The translations under genes and the position numbers were made by a program. Below are positions 1 through 9,480 of a stretch of DNA of 17,141 bases, piece by piece. How positions within the stretch are numbered: the stretch's first letter is position 1; each line of letters opens with the position of its first letter. A model generated the notes under the pieces. That model saw nothing but the letters and a program-made list of their open reading frames with translations. It was not told the DNA's origin and searched no databases. The DNA is from Dirofilaria immitis (lineage: Eukaryota > Nematoda > Chromadorea > Rhabditida > Onchocercidae): assembly GCA_024305405.1 (NCBI GenBank), contig JAKNDB010000095.1, forward strand, positions 1 to 17,141, read 5' to 3'.

Positions 1-365
1 TGATGAAAGCACTTCTGCGACCAATATTAGGCCCTTTCTGCGACCAATATTAGGACAGCATTTTGTATCGGCAGTGAATGGCTGAAATTTAACAAGGTTT
101 TACAGTATATTTTATGATATATTAAACATTACTAAAATCTAAAACTTACATTACGACGAGCTCTATTATTGTTGAACGATTGTAACTTTATACTTGCTAT
201 TGCATTCATTTCAGCAAATAATAATATTGCACTAAAAGAAAAGAATATATTAATAGATAAATTCAGTGAATGAATATTATGATAACAGTAAAAATATCTG
301 TTTATCATTTTAACTTACATTATTATTATAGCAATCGAAGATTTAGGATTATCAAATGACCACAT
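1..365 (-). CDS. Y-A: small secreted Cys-Cys protein, three exons, 3' end cut by window edge
   Basis: I do not recognise the family. Exon 1 is 365-319 (47 nt, starts ATG TGG), exon 2 is 231-150 (82 nt) and exon 3 runs from 81 off the left edge. The introns are 87 and 68 nt, with GTAAGT donors and TTTTAG/TTTCAG acceptors, and the frame is open throughout. The first ~35 residues form a typical signal peptide (hydrophobic run IAIIIIAILLFAEMNAIA, spliced inside the run). A basic stretch with RARR at the end of exon 2 could be a proprotein cleavage site. Exon 3 begins with a segment containing TKCCPN. Support comes from copies: Y-D has an exon 1 of the same 47-nt length ending at the same donor, and Y-C has the same 68-nt second intron. 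A 23-bp tandem duplication in exon 3 (about 15-54) shifts the frame relative to Y-B and Y-C, so the C-terminus may be altered. Secretion is inferred from the signal peptide. Confidence 0.7.
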
Positions 366-939
366 AATGACAATCGAAAATTCCGGAATATAATTCAATT
401 TACAATTGCGCTATTATACTAAAGCTCACAATGCTGACAATAAGACAATATATTATTAATTGTTTTTAAGAAACGCTAAAAAATGTCCATTATATTCTTA
501 CTAGGAAAATTCATTTAATGAGAATATACAATAAAACTAATCAATGATATTTTTTTGATATATTATCATATAAATGTAAAGTGAATTTTTATCTGGTAAC
601 ATTTTCATGCACACTTGAGGAATAATATGAAAATTTACTTATATTTATCAAAAAATTTTTCATCCAATTCTCAAGAAAATTGGCGAGTCATAAGATGAAA
701 GAAGTTACAGAATGTGTAGAATCTATCATCTAGTGAATCATAAAATAATACACTGAGACAATTTCATTTTGTTAGTTTCATCGCTGTTAAAGCAAAGAAT
801 TGGATGAAAGTAGCTAATTCACTTCTGAATGGCGTGATTTTCAAAATTGATAACAGTTTGCCCATTTTTGCCAGTAAATCGGTTCATGCTGATTTTGAGT
901 GTAGAACTATAAAAAATTTGACCAAAATCTATAAACTGA

Positions 940-1110
940 ACAAAACAAATTTTGATTATTATTCAAAAAGGGAACATTCCATTATGGGGTAAGACGATAT
1001 GCTTATCGAGACGGAAGTTAAATAGAATATCACTTGCTACCGTACCTAAGGCTTTACTGATCGTAATCATAACAAGGATTGCTCCTCTCATATTTGATTG
1101 TCATTGTTAA
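940..1110 (+). other. Short frame with a hydrophobic helix, shared by both inverted arms
   Basis: This is an open frame of 56 codons. Its last ~25 residues contain ATVPKALLIVII followed by IAPLIFD, a plausible membrane helix, and it ends in TAA. The right arm carries the same frame and stop (complement of 2259-2423). In the left copy the frame lacks an ATG, because the codon matching the right-arm methionines reads ACG ATA. It could be the 3' exon of an unrecognised gene diverging from Y, or simply recently duplicated noncoding DNA. The Y-D version shows no such frame, which argues against a conserved gene. Confidence 0.2.
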
Positions 1111-1193
1111 CCATATTGTCTTTGTTAACCATATCCTCTCTTCTTCACAAATAATAGAGTGGATTATAGTGACCAATAAATAAGTATACACAA

Positions 1194-2198
1194 ATAGTTG
1201 TCAAAAATATTAAGAATTTGCGGTTCGTTCATTGAAATATGATTACTTCAAAATTTAAATTAAATCAAAAATCATGATTAAAGATGAAGTACAAATGATA
1301 TGAAAAAATAATTACAATAATTGGAAGTTTGCGAACATTTTTCGAGAAAATATCGTTAAATTTCTTTTTTCAAACGTATTTCTAGGGCTTTTTTGGTCTC
1401 TTCATTTCGTCCTTCAATATATCGTTATCAAAGGCATATATATTGTTTTTATTTTTCATTTTTTTTTGAGCTGAAATACGTTAAGAAATAATCAGACGCT
1501 TTATTTTATTCTATTACAGATATTTCAATGATATAAGTTTTAAGTTTTCTTTACTCACGTCTATACATTCTCTATTTATGAAATATAAAAAGTTCATTTA
1601 GTCATCCAATTTGTCATTAAATGCGAGTTGCATCTATTCGAAGACTGAAATAATAACTTCAAAATAATTTTTCTTGAATTTCATCACATTTGTTTCAAAT
1701 TTCCTTTAATTATTATTATTATAACAATTTTATTTGCTTAATCATCTGTCAAATTGCTCTTGGTTCCTGAAATCAAACACCATTATTGATAAAAATCAAT
1801 TTGCTTTTCTACCAGGCTTCGTTTACCTACTAATTTATCTATTATTAATTAATTCCCATATACGAATCATAAATCAACGGTACCAACGAATTTTGCGAGA
1901 CTTTATCAGAATTATCCCGAAACATTTGGAAAAAATGTTCAAATTCTTCAAAACTTCTTGAAAAATTATTTATCTAATTATATCATAAAGTTGTTTGTCT
2001 GCTCTTCAATTCATTTGTATAATTGAACTCAAAAAGAACGTTATATTTTTGCAAAAAAACGCAGAAATAAAAAAATTCGATAAAAATTGTGGTGTATGTA
2101 AAGAAAAGAAAAAATTTCCAAAGCAATATTACGGTAAGTACAGTAAAAACGAGAATCAATTTAACATTGAATTATTACAGCAGGAAAAGAAAAAACAA
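1194..2198 (+). repeat. Spacer between inverted arms: partial third copy of the duplicated Y tail
   Basis: This stretch has no convincing gene. It aligns by eye with the 3' tails of Y-C and Y-D. The block at 1380-1700 matches 6320-7050 (interrupted there by the solo LTR) and 15000-15330; shared marks are ATATCGTTATCAA and ATTAAATGCGAGTTGC followed by CTATTCGAAGA. The block at 1935-1985 matches 16310-16400 (shared TTATTTATCTAAT). The frames at 1734-1961 and 1995-2240 lack ATG starts and have no counterparts in the other copies. Confidence 0.7.
2134..2180 (+). other. Intron-like 47-nt segment
   Basis: The segment starts ACG/GTAAGTACAG and ends ATTATTACAG/CAGG, with a length close to the minimum for nematode introns. 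The upstream side reads a lysine-rich CGVCKEKKKF stretch with a CxxC. Removing the segment gives only 14 more codons before a stop. There is no copy in the other tails, so it may be chance. Confidence 0.15.
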
Positions 2199-3290
2199 TA
2201 CTTATTTATTGGTCACTATAATCCAGTCTATTATTTGTGAAGAAGAGAGAGGATATGATTAACAAAGATAATCAAATATGAGAGGAGCAATGCTTAATAT
2301 GATTACGATCAGTAAAGCCTTAGGTACGGTAGCAGGAGACATTATATTTAACTTCTTTCTCGATAAGCACATCATCTTGTCCCACAATGTTCTCTTTTGG
2401 AATGATAATCGGAATTTGTTTTGTCAGCTTATAGATTTTGGTCAAATTTTTTAATAGTTCTGCACTCAAAATCAGTTCTGAATCAATTTATTGGCAAAAA
2501 TGCGCAAACTGTTATCAATTTTGAAAATCACGCCATTCAGAAGTGAATTAGCTACTTTCATCCAATTCTTTGCTTTAACAGCGATGAAACTAACAAAATA
2601 AAATTGTCTCAGTGTATTAATTATTTTTGTGATTCACTAGATGATAGATTTTACACATTCTGTAATCCTTTCATCTTATGACTTGTCAATTTTTTGAAAA
2701 TTAGATGAAAAATTTTTTAAACGTAAGTAAATTTTCATATTATTCCTCAAGTGTATATGAAAATATTACCTCCTAAAAATTCATTGAGTGTTTATATGAT
2801 AATATATCAAAAAAATATTATGGAATGGTTTTATCATATATTTTCTCCTAGTAAGAATATAATAGACATTTCCTTAACATTTCTTTTGTCTTTTCAAATA
2901 TGGAAAGAAAAGAGGTAAAACACAGTTTACAAAGAAAATCAAGAAGTCTCTGCAATGTATGATAATAGTCAATTACAATTTTGATAAACATTTCACCCTG
3001 CATATTTTATAGATTTACATGGAATTCAATTAAACTTTTTAATTAGTTCTATTTCTGAAATGCTCTCTTTCAGAACATCAGAAATGGTTACATAATCAAC
3101 TGGAAACAATAATATGAGAAAATAATTTGTAATTAAATCTATGCACTCCAAACAACTAATTAATCATAAACAAGCATATCCTATTAAAAAATACTGTAAA
3201 ACTTAATAAATTTCAGCTATTAACTTCCGATATAAAGTGCTGTTCTGATATTGTCCATAGAAGGGCAAAAAGACTTATTACATTGCAACT
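2199..3290 (-). repeat. Right arm of head-to-head inverted duplication
   Basis: This is the reverse complement of 1-1193. Clear anchors are the minus-strand match to the segment starting at 804 (here about 2572 downward), the shared ACCGTACCTAAGGCTTTACT stretch (here about 2310-2330), and TCTTACTAGG (here about 2850-2874). It contains the short minus-strand frame 2423-2259, with two adjacent ATGs near 2375, matching the left-arm frame at 940-1110. Beyond 2880 the similarity is patchier and runs into the Y-B exon region. Confidence 0.8.
2936..3128 (+). pseudogene. Y-B: degenerate 5' exon region
   Basis: The stretch around 2960-2990 resembles the exon 1 to intron 1 boundary of Y-A (shared TTGATAAAC in the intron) but lacks the start codon context and GTAAGT donor. 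The segment after TTTTTAATTAG (about 3053) resembles exon 2 (shared CTGAAATG, later AACAATAAT), but its homologous frame hits TAA twice. An alternative exon after CTCTCTTTCAG (3072) is also closed in all three frames before the donor. Confidence 0.4.
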
Positions 3291-3570
3291 TTGGACGACT
3301 CAACGTAATGGACCTAGTTTATACAGTCAAATTAGTACATTTGCTGCAGCTAGTATAGCTAGTGTAATTGGCGCTGGTCTTGGCTTTGGTGCTGGTTTGA
3401 TTGGTGCTGGTGTAGGGAGCTTTTGGAAAACCGTAACATCTTCATCTCAAACTGTTCAAACATCTGTTCAAACAGATAGTAGAAATCCTATACCACCGGT
3501 GGGTGGTGGCACATACTACTATTATTTTCCTCCGTCTTACTATTATTATTACTATTACCATTATGGCTGA
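3217..3570 (+). CDS. Y-B: long terminal exon of the Y family, glycine-zipper and tyrosine-rich protein
   Basis: The exon starts after an AATAAATTTCAG acceptor at the same point as in Y-A and Y-C, and stays open for 117 codons. Residues 6-10 are IKCCS, followed by a basic HRRAKR run. Residues about 44-66 form a hydrophobic Ala/Gly segment (IGAGLGFGAGLIGAGVGSFW) with repeated GxxxG spacing. Then come a Ser/Thr/Gln linker, a PIPPVGGG turn, and a C-terminus rich in Tyr (YYYYFPPS, then seven Tyr, His, Tyr, Gly). Two AATAAA signals follow at 3648-3658. The 5' exons are unclear. A region like exon 2 of Y-A lies at about 3053-3128 (acceptor TTTTTAATTAG, weak donor GTAATT) but contains TAA in the homologous frame, and the exon 1 donor is lost. 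This may be a pseudogene with an intact last exon, or a gene with diverged 5' exons. Function unknown; the composition suggests a membrane-active or structural secreted peptide. Confidence 0.6.
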   Translation, partial: LLTSDIKCCSDIVHRRAKRLITLQLWTTQRNGPSLYSQISTFAAASIASVIGAGLGFGAGLIGAGVGSFWKTVTSSSQTVQTSVQTDSRNPIPPVGGGTYYYYFPPSYYYYYYYHYG

Positions 3571-3965
3571 ACTTCATATTACCGTATGGATTGAAAACTT
3601 TTAAAAATTATGCGAAATTTTTGCAATATTCTGTCGAAAAATTATTCAATAAAATAAATTTATTAAATATATCAAAAAGCTATATTGTAAACGTTATCAC
3701 ATACAAGTCTTCCGCAATTTCATCGTAGATTGGAATCAATGATTTATTATTGGTATTTAATAAAATTTTGTTCATCCATTCGTATATTTCACAAATTTCT
3801 CAATCTTTAATAAAGTCATTTCGCTTCACAACACTTTTGTGCTATCTATATCATTCCCATAGACAAATAGAATTACTACTATTATTTGATTTAATGTGTA
3901 ATTTTCCACACTTTTTTATTTTCCATTATTGATTGGTTTTTGAATTTAATTCGTCCATTGTTTTC
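3571..3965 (+). repeat. Short tail of Y-B, truncated relative to the other units
   Basis: 3575-3740 matches the 3' flanks of Y-C (4455-4620) and Y-D (13455-13630), including a shared ATATCAAAAAGCTATATT. It then jumps to a block (3750-3960) that in the other units lies about 600-750 bp further on (5230-5460 and 14350-14600). So the Y-B unit has lost the intervening sequence, which in unit D includes the W exon candidate. No gene is seen; the frame at 3750-3932 is not conserved. Confidence 0.6.
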
Positions 3966-3969
3966 TTTG

Positions 3970-4434
3970 CTATTAAATGAATTAAAGCTTAAATTTACAA
4001 TCGTTCAACAATAATAGGGTCCATCGTAATGTAAGTTTTAGACATTTAGTAATGTTCAATATATTATACATATACTGTAAAAGCTTATTAAATTTCAGTC
4101 ATTGACTTCTGATATAAAGTGCTGCCCTGATATTGTTCATGAAAGGACTAAAAAATGTGTTGATGGTGTTCAAGTAATACTTCTTGCATTTGGTGTACCT
4201 AATCTGTTTGGTTGAGTTGGTACACTTGCTGCAGTTGATGGTTTAATTGATGTTGGCATTGGTTTGAGTTTACTTATTGGTGCAGGAAGCGCTTGGAAAG
4301 GAAAAACCACTTCACATCATTTTATTAACTATCGTAGTTTTTGCACACACTACTCGAACAAGGGAAATAATGAATACGGTGGAATGCATCATCTCTTTAT
4401 TCTTCCTCTACCTTGTCAATATTATTATATTTAA
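3970..4434 (+). pseudogene. Y-C: Y family pseudogene
   Basis: Exon 2 (about 3970-4030) matches Y-A from ATGAAT to the CGTAAT/GTAAGT donor, but TAA replaces the third codon of that stretch. The 68-nt intron (4031-4098) has the same length as in Y-A. Exon 3 (4099-4434) is 111 codons long with a single in-frame TGA at 4213 and a TAA at 4432. It keeps the Y pattern: IKCCPD near the start, charged residues with one more Cys, a hydrophobic Gly-rich stretch (IGLSLLIGAGSAW), and a degraded Tyr/His-rich end. No exon 1 could be found upstream, where the sequence is instead the tail of Y-B. Long conservation of the frame with one internal stop suggests recent loss. Confidence 0.65.
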
Positions 4435-5115
4435 CAGTTATTACGTTACTGTGCAGATCGAAAACTCGAAAAGTTTTATGCGAAATTTTGTTTATTTGTT
4501 GCAATCGTAAATGAAATTCAACAAATTATTAAACAAATTGTGTATTGAAGTAAATTCTTGGAATATATCAAAAGCTACGTTTGAAAACGCACAAGTTTTC
4601 TGCAACTTAGTTAATAGTTTATACCACTTGAACTTGAGCAATAAATAATTTATTAATTAAAATGAAATAGCAAAAATAAATAAATATATTGCCAAATTTC
4701 CATGTCAATTACTATGGATAATTAATATGATGGTTAAATAATTAAGAGGTAATAATTATGTTTAAATATCATTCGTCTAAGTTTATATATTTCTAAAATA
4801 ATATTCTTCGTGAAATGCTTGTTAAAATTTATGCTAAAAAGGTTGAAAGCGTTTTAATATCAGTATGAGAGTTCGAAATTCTATACTAATTAAATATGCC
4901 ATTTCGATGACGATTGCAATTAAATTGATTCAATTGATAATGTAATCAGTAAACAGAATAGAATGGATAGTTAAAACAATAATAGTTGAAGAACATAATT
5001 GAAGTAAAACAAAGAAACGGATGTAAAAAGGTGTCTTTTAAAAATTCGAGCGGAAAAATAATTGACAAAGAGAAAGTTGAATAACATTATTTCACCTTGA
5101 ATTCGGCTGAAATAT

Positions 5116-5210
5116 AATGTACAAGTAATTGTATTAATGAAAGTACAAGGTATAAAAACTAAAATCAAGGTGTGAAAGAAGGGACTGATAATTGCTTTTC
5201 CATTCGTTGT
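5116..5210 (+). pseudogene. W-C: degenerate counterpart of exon candidate W
   Basis: In the frame homologous to 14136-14230 this reads NVQVIVLMKVQGIKTK, close to NMQLIVLKKVQGMKSK in copy D. A TGA interrupts it at 5173, after which KKGLIIAF resembles the D sequence again. The acceptor that precedes W in copy D is not present here. Confidence 0.25.
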
Positions 5211-6574
5211 TTTTTTCGAAAACCGGTGATATTTTATTGACATTTAATAAAAAATTTATTTATCCAATCATATATTTCGTTAATTTTTTAAACATTGATA
5301 AAGACACTCCTGTTCTCGTTACATTTTATCTTATTCACATTATTTTTATATATAAGAAGAATTGCTATTATTATTTGACAATTACCATATAGCAACATCT
5401 TTTTGCATACTTTTATCTTTTTCATTATTTTTTTTTAACTAATAATAACTCATTAGGCATTAATAGATAACATAGCTATCTCGATCTTATTTTTAGCTAT
5501 TGTATTCAGTTTGAATTTTCATTAATGCATTAATCTCATTTCGATTTTTCGCTTTACATTTCTGAAAGTACACTGATTTCCCCCATAGCAATTTAAATGT
5601 TGATTTTGGAATAAAAATTTAAGTGTTGAATATGAAATTTGAATTTTTTTGAACTGCAACATTAGCATCAACTATTTTGGCCGCAAAGGACAAATGCTAA
5701 CTGTAGAAAAAGGATGGAGCTTATTGGAATAATTTCCTTGGTAGGTTTGATGTGCAGTCGATGGGAGACGAGGTATAGTGATTCGTCCATTAGGTTGAGT
5801 AGAATTGTTATTCTGACTTTTGCATCTTAATCATGAGTATATAATAATTTTGAATAATACGAAGTAATAGGAATGGTTTACAGCAAATATTTTAAGAGAT
5901 GTTCATTTAAATAATCAGAGAAGCTGTAAGGGATCTGATTATACAGCGATAGTTTTTTTAGGCGTAAAAGAAAGGATGTGAATTTAATTGGATAAAGACA
6001 GCAAGCAGAGGATAAAAATGCTTACGGAATATAAGATTAGTTACATGATTCATTATATTTATTTACATTTTATACGATTTATTTTATTAATTTAGTTTAG
6101 CGGAATTTAATATTTGCGACAACAACGATATTTCTCTAATCTCATTCTCAATTCAAGAATCTTAAATATACGATATTTTTTTTTGAAAAAAAAGTTCCAC
6201 AAATTCCTAATTATTACAAAATTTTTTCCTGTGCCATCACAAATCGTTTTTTAATTAAGATTTTTGATGACAAGTTCAAAATTCTAATTGCAATGTTTGA
6301 ATAATTTGGATTTATTTCGGCTTCATCTTTAATTCGTCCCTAAAATATCGTTATCAAGGAGATATATATTGTTATCAAGGAAATGCAAAATAGGCTGAAA
6401 CAAATATTTAGCACATTCTCTTCCGCAAATATTCGTTCCATCGCAATTGTTTGAATAATTCATTTTCTTTTTCAGTGTTTTAGGTTAAACTCTTTATTTA
6501 GCTCCACCCATTTATTTTATCTCTTTTGAAATGAGAAAGTTCACTTCAAAATTTTTTAATATCTATTCAATCCG

Positions 6575-6967
6575 TGTCGGGAAACCGAGAAGAAATTAAT
6601 TCAAATTTATAAAATTCCTAAAAATACATTGTTTGTAACAAATAATTAAGCTATCAATGATTTCCTGTTTCTCACACTAAGCCATCAACGATTTCCTGTT
6701 TTTCACACTAATCAAAACATTTATTTAAATTTTCTTATTCAACATTCACCCAAAATCCTTTTCCACATTATTCATCACTTGTTCCTCTTAAAACATCTGT
6801 TTTATCCATTTACAAATCTTTCCAATCCAAATTTTTTTCTCATCACTCCCCTTTTTATCACCCCATACAATCACAGCCACAGCAACAGATGTAACCTTGT
6901 TTCCTTTTTTCTAATAGAAATTCGTCACTTGTTGATTGTCCCCGCAACAGATTTATCTTCCACAATA
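6575..6967 (+). mobile_element. Solo LTR of the BEL/Pao-like family
   Basis: It begins TGTCGGGAAACCGAG and ends CCACAATA, and is homologous to the reverse complement of 8818-9272, so it points opposite to the element at 8749-11433. It is flanked by ATCCG on both sides (6570-6574 and 6968-6972), a 5-bp target-site duplication typical of LTR elements. The same site is uninterrupted in the 1194-2198 copy (around 1605-1620) and the D copy (around 15250). It is shorter and more diverged than the two LTRs of the larger element and lacks their TATATAAA core, so it looks older. Confidence 0.8.
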
Positions 6968-7671
6968 ATCCGTTATTAAATGCGAGTTGCGTCTATTCGA
7001 AGATCAAAAAGTAGCTTTGAAATAATTTTTCGCTGAATCTTTCGTACCATTTTTGAATTCCTTTTACATTATTTTCAATTCCATGCATACAATCTTCGTG
7101 TTTTTTAAATAAAATTTCGAGAGTCTAACTGTTGAATAGCAAGCCATATTCGATCAATTTTGGACGTTTCGCAATTAATTTGTTTCAAAAATTATTTCTC
7201 ATGTGCTGTAATACCAATTTTTCTTGTTCAAAAATCCATCCGATTACTTAAATTTCTTAAAATCAGACAATATCACTAATGAAAAAATTTTTTTCATTCC
7301 AAGAGTTATTATTTGCTAATTTAGTTGCTGCTGAATTATTAATTCTCATATGTTGATAATTCAATTTTTAGTATCCTCCATGCACTAAAAAGTCAGACTT
7401 ACGATGAATTGTCGCAAGCATTTTTAATTTTTCACATTTTTGATTCTTAAACAGTGATGTGATTTTTCAAATTTTACAGCAGTTTAACTAGTGATTTTCA
7501 GAACAATTTAATTACATAAATTAGATATGAATTGATAAATGACTCCGACCCCACAATGACTATTTTCTGCATTTAGATAACCGATCGTTATTTCGTAATC
7601 TATATCAAAATATTAATCCATTTTACCTATATTATCAGATGTTTCAGCTTTTATCCCGAAATAAAATTATT

Positions 7672-8007
7672 TCAGAGTAAGATGTTTTCAGGAATAAAAA
7701 TGGCAAAAAGATGTATCCAAATATGCAATAAGTTTAAATGAAATTCGATAAAGCCCAGAAAAAAGAAGAAATTATTGAAATCTGATTAAGATCTTAGATT
7801 AGGCGGCAGAAATATGTTTTATTGGGATAATATGATCTTGTGAAGATATTCAAATCTCTCTTGCCTGTCCCTTATTTATCGCAAGATATTTATTTTCATT
7901 GTGATCATTTACCGCTAATTTCACTCCAAAAAAGCTTTTTGAACATTTTGCTGGTGTGATCATAGTTTCCATCTATTGATATCTGTCTTATAAATATGTA
8001 AATGCAA
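7672..8007 (-). pseudogene. Z-C: degenerate copy of candidate gene Z
   Basis: The first exon-like segment, 8007-7913, follows AAATTTAG and ends AGCG/GTAAAT. The second, 7754-7672, reads GFIEFHLNLLHI in the frame homologous to copy D and stays open to TGA. In the first segment the last 20 codons are in frame with copy D, but the 5' part carries a 5-nt length difference and meets stops. The acceptor before the second segment has lost its AG (CTGGGC here, GCAGGC in D). Confidence 0.35.
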
Positions 8008-8162
8008 CTAAATTTCTCTATTTAATGGTGAGCAATTAGTATGAGAATCGAATAAATTTTCCTACTTCATGCGCTTTCATTTCAAATAAACAAAGTATTA
8101 TTATCTTATTAATGGCTAATTTAATAATTGACTTTATCATAAATTGATTAATACATCCATCT

Positions 8163-8186
8163 TATATATATATATATATATATATA
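8163..8186. repeat. (TA)n microsatellite
   Basis: An uninterrupted TA dinucleotide run about 24 nt long, at the right end of the C-tail duplication. Confidence 0.95.
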
Positions 8187-8748
8187 GCATTGCAAAGATT
8201 CATCACATTATTCGTTTCACTCAAATTTCAGGAGATGAATCATGAAGATCTCACTGACTAATGAACAAAATACAATAGGATTTTGATTGGAAAATAGACC
8301 AAGATTTTTTCTATATTAGAAAATCGCAATTTCGGTAAAGAATAATACAGGCGACATTGAATTGCAATGTATTTTGAAGTCACGAGTGTTAACGAAATAT
8401 TTTTGATCGAATTATAAGTATATTATCAACGTTTTCTTCTGATCGTTACAAAACTGCAGTGAGTGAATTCTGCTTCTCAATTCTCACAGATTTCTTCAAT
8501 TTTCTCATTTCACTTCAATTGGAAGAACTTTCAAACTTGGATAATTAAACCTTTATTAATAAATTTAATAATACATTAACAAAATGCAGCGATTACAATC
8601 AATCAACATGCAAATTCGATGTCAGCAGGCAGGTTTAATGACGATCACATAGTTAACTTAAGGGTAAGATGAAATTAAATAATGCCCGGTATGGCTGTCC
8701 ATCGCCTCGTTAAAGCACATTTTTAGAAATGCTTTTTGCACTTAGGAC
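8187..8748. other. AT-rich noncoding DNA
   Basis: No conserved frame, RNA gene or match to the other copies was seen. The right end (about 8690-8748), read on the minus strand, continues from the element's leader and may be old retroelement sequence. Confidence 0.5.
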
Positions 8749-9272
8749 CCTCTTCTTCGGCTTAGATGGAGGATTCTGATACAATTCTGTGACTATTAGC
8801 AACAGCACCTTTGTTAGTGTTGTGGAAATTTTGCTGCGGGGACAATCAACAAATAATTGAAAATTTTATTAAAAGGAAGGGAAGGAAAAAAGGCCGCAAA
8901 CTGTGGCTAAGGAGGTTAAAACAAAAACAAGCTTAAATCTGTTGCTGTGGTTGTGTTTATATAAAGTGATAAAAAGGGGCGTGATGAGAGAAAAATTTGG
9001 ATTGGTAAGATTTGTAAATAGATAAAACAGATATTTGGATTGGAAGATTTTGTAAATAGATAAAACAGATATTTGGATTGGAACAAATGTGGGAAAGGAT
9101 TTTGGGTGAATGATGAATAAGAAAATTTACATAAATATTTTGATTAGTGCAAAAACAGGAAATCGTTGACGAATTCGTGTGAGAAACAGGAATCGTTAAT
9201 GAATTAATTATTTGTTACAAAAATGTATTTTTAGGAATAAATTTGAATTAATTTTCTCTCGGTTTCCCGACA
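8749..9272 (-). repeat. 3' LTR with adjoining leader repeat
   Basis: The LTR proper is 9272-8818 (455 nt), TGTCGGG to CCACAACA, with boundaries set by the solo LTR. It holds a palindromic TATA element TTTATATAAA (8956-8965) and, downstream on the minus strand, AATAAA (8870-8865), the order expected for promoter and polyadenylation signal. An imperfect ~40-bp tandem duplication lies at about 9000-9080 and a shorter one at about 9144-9200. The 69 nt beyond the CA end (8817-8749) match the leader of the other copy. Confidence 0.8.
8956..8965 (-). promoter_or_regulatory. LTR TATA-box-like element
   Basis: TTTATATAAA inside the LTR, present in both long LTR copies (also 11327-11336) and absent from the older solo LTR. 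Confidence 0.4.
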
Positions 9273-9480
9273 TTCCCGAGGGAACGGGATGAAGGGCTAT
9301 TTAAGGAAAGAACAATGGGAAAGTATTGAATGGTGTTGGGTGGTTCTTGATCCCCTCTTTTGGGTGTAGGAACCCGTACAAGTTCCATAGAATTATCTAC
9401 CCTTCGATTTGAGGTTTTAATACAGAAAAAACAACAAAGAGATCGAATTAATTCAAATTTTAGTTTGATAACAATTATTA

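Larger units (their letters stand above)
1..1193 (+). repeat. Left arm of head-to-head inverted duplication
   Basis: This segment reappears in reverse complement at about 2199-3290. The core (about 640-1190) is roughly 90% identical by eye, for example the match from ATGAAAGTAGCTAATTCAC at 804. Similarity weakens but continues through 481-640 and the Y-gene exons. The arm carries Y-A on the minus strand and about 710 bp of upstream DNA. A diverged third version lies upstream of Y-D at about 12640-12960. Two short plus-strand frames lie here: 744-992, which the right arm does not keep open, and 940-1110, which it does. At 1104-1138 the left arm has a small internal duplication of a TTGTTAACCATAT motif. 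Confidence 0.85.
4435..8160 (+). repeat. Tail of unit C, segmental duplicate of the tail of unit D
   Basis: The 3.7 kb aligns in order with 13455-17141. Paired landmarks are 4455-4620 with 13455-13630; 5060-5160 with 14060-14170 (shared GAAAGTACAAGGTAT); 5230-5460 with 14350-14600; 6300-6560 with 14990-15260; 6975-7050 with 15255-15330; and 7720-8010 with 16580-16885 (shared TTACCGCTAATTTCACT). Two differences are insertions: the solo LTR at 6575-6967 in this copy, and extra DNA at about 15780-16560 in copy D. The frames at 4971-5243, 5192-5392 and 6779-6979 are not conserved; the last is LTR sequence. Confidence 0.7.

Noticed and set aside
804..992. 62-codon plus-strand frame starting ATG AAA GTA GCT
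   Set aside because: The right-arm copy is nearly identical in DNA but breaks this frame by indels and stops about 30 codons in, and the Y-D version is closed. Identity here reflects recent duplication, not coding constraint.
1734..2240. Two frames in the inverted-repeat spacer as a gene
   Set aside because: Neither begins with ATG, and the homologous tail sequence in unit D is closed. Only the intron-like signature is noted separately.
4971..5243. 90-codon minus-strand frame
   Set aside because: It lies antisense to the W-C segment, has no ATG-supported or conserved counterpart in copy D, and has low-complexity composition.
6779..6979. 66-codon plus-strand frame
   Set aside because: It lies almost wholly inside the solo LTR and is not open in the other LTR copies.
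9273..9284. TTCCCGAGGGAA as polypurine tract or palindromic operator next to the LTR
   Set aside because: A polypurine tract should be purine-only on the element strand; this is a short palindrome at the LTR edge with no copy elsewhere in the window.
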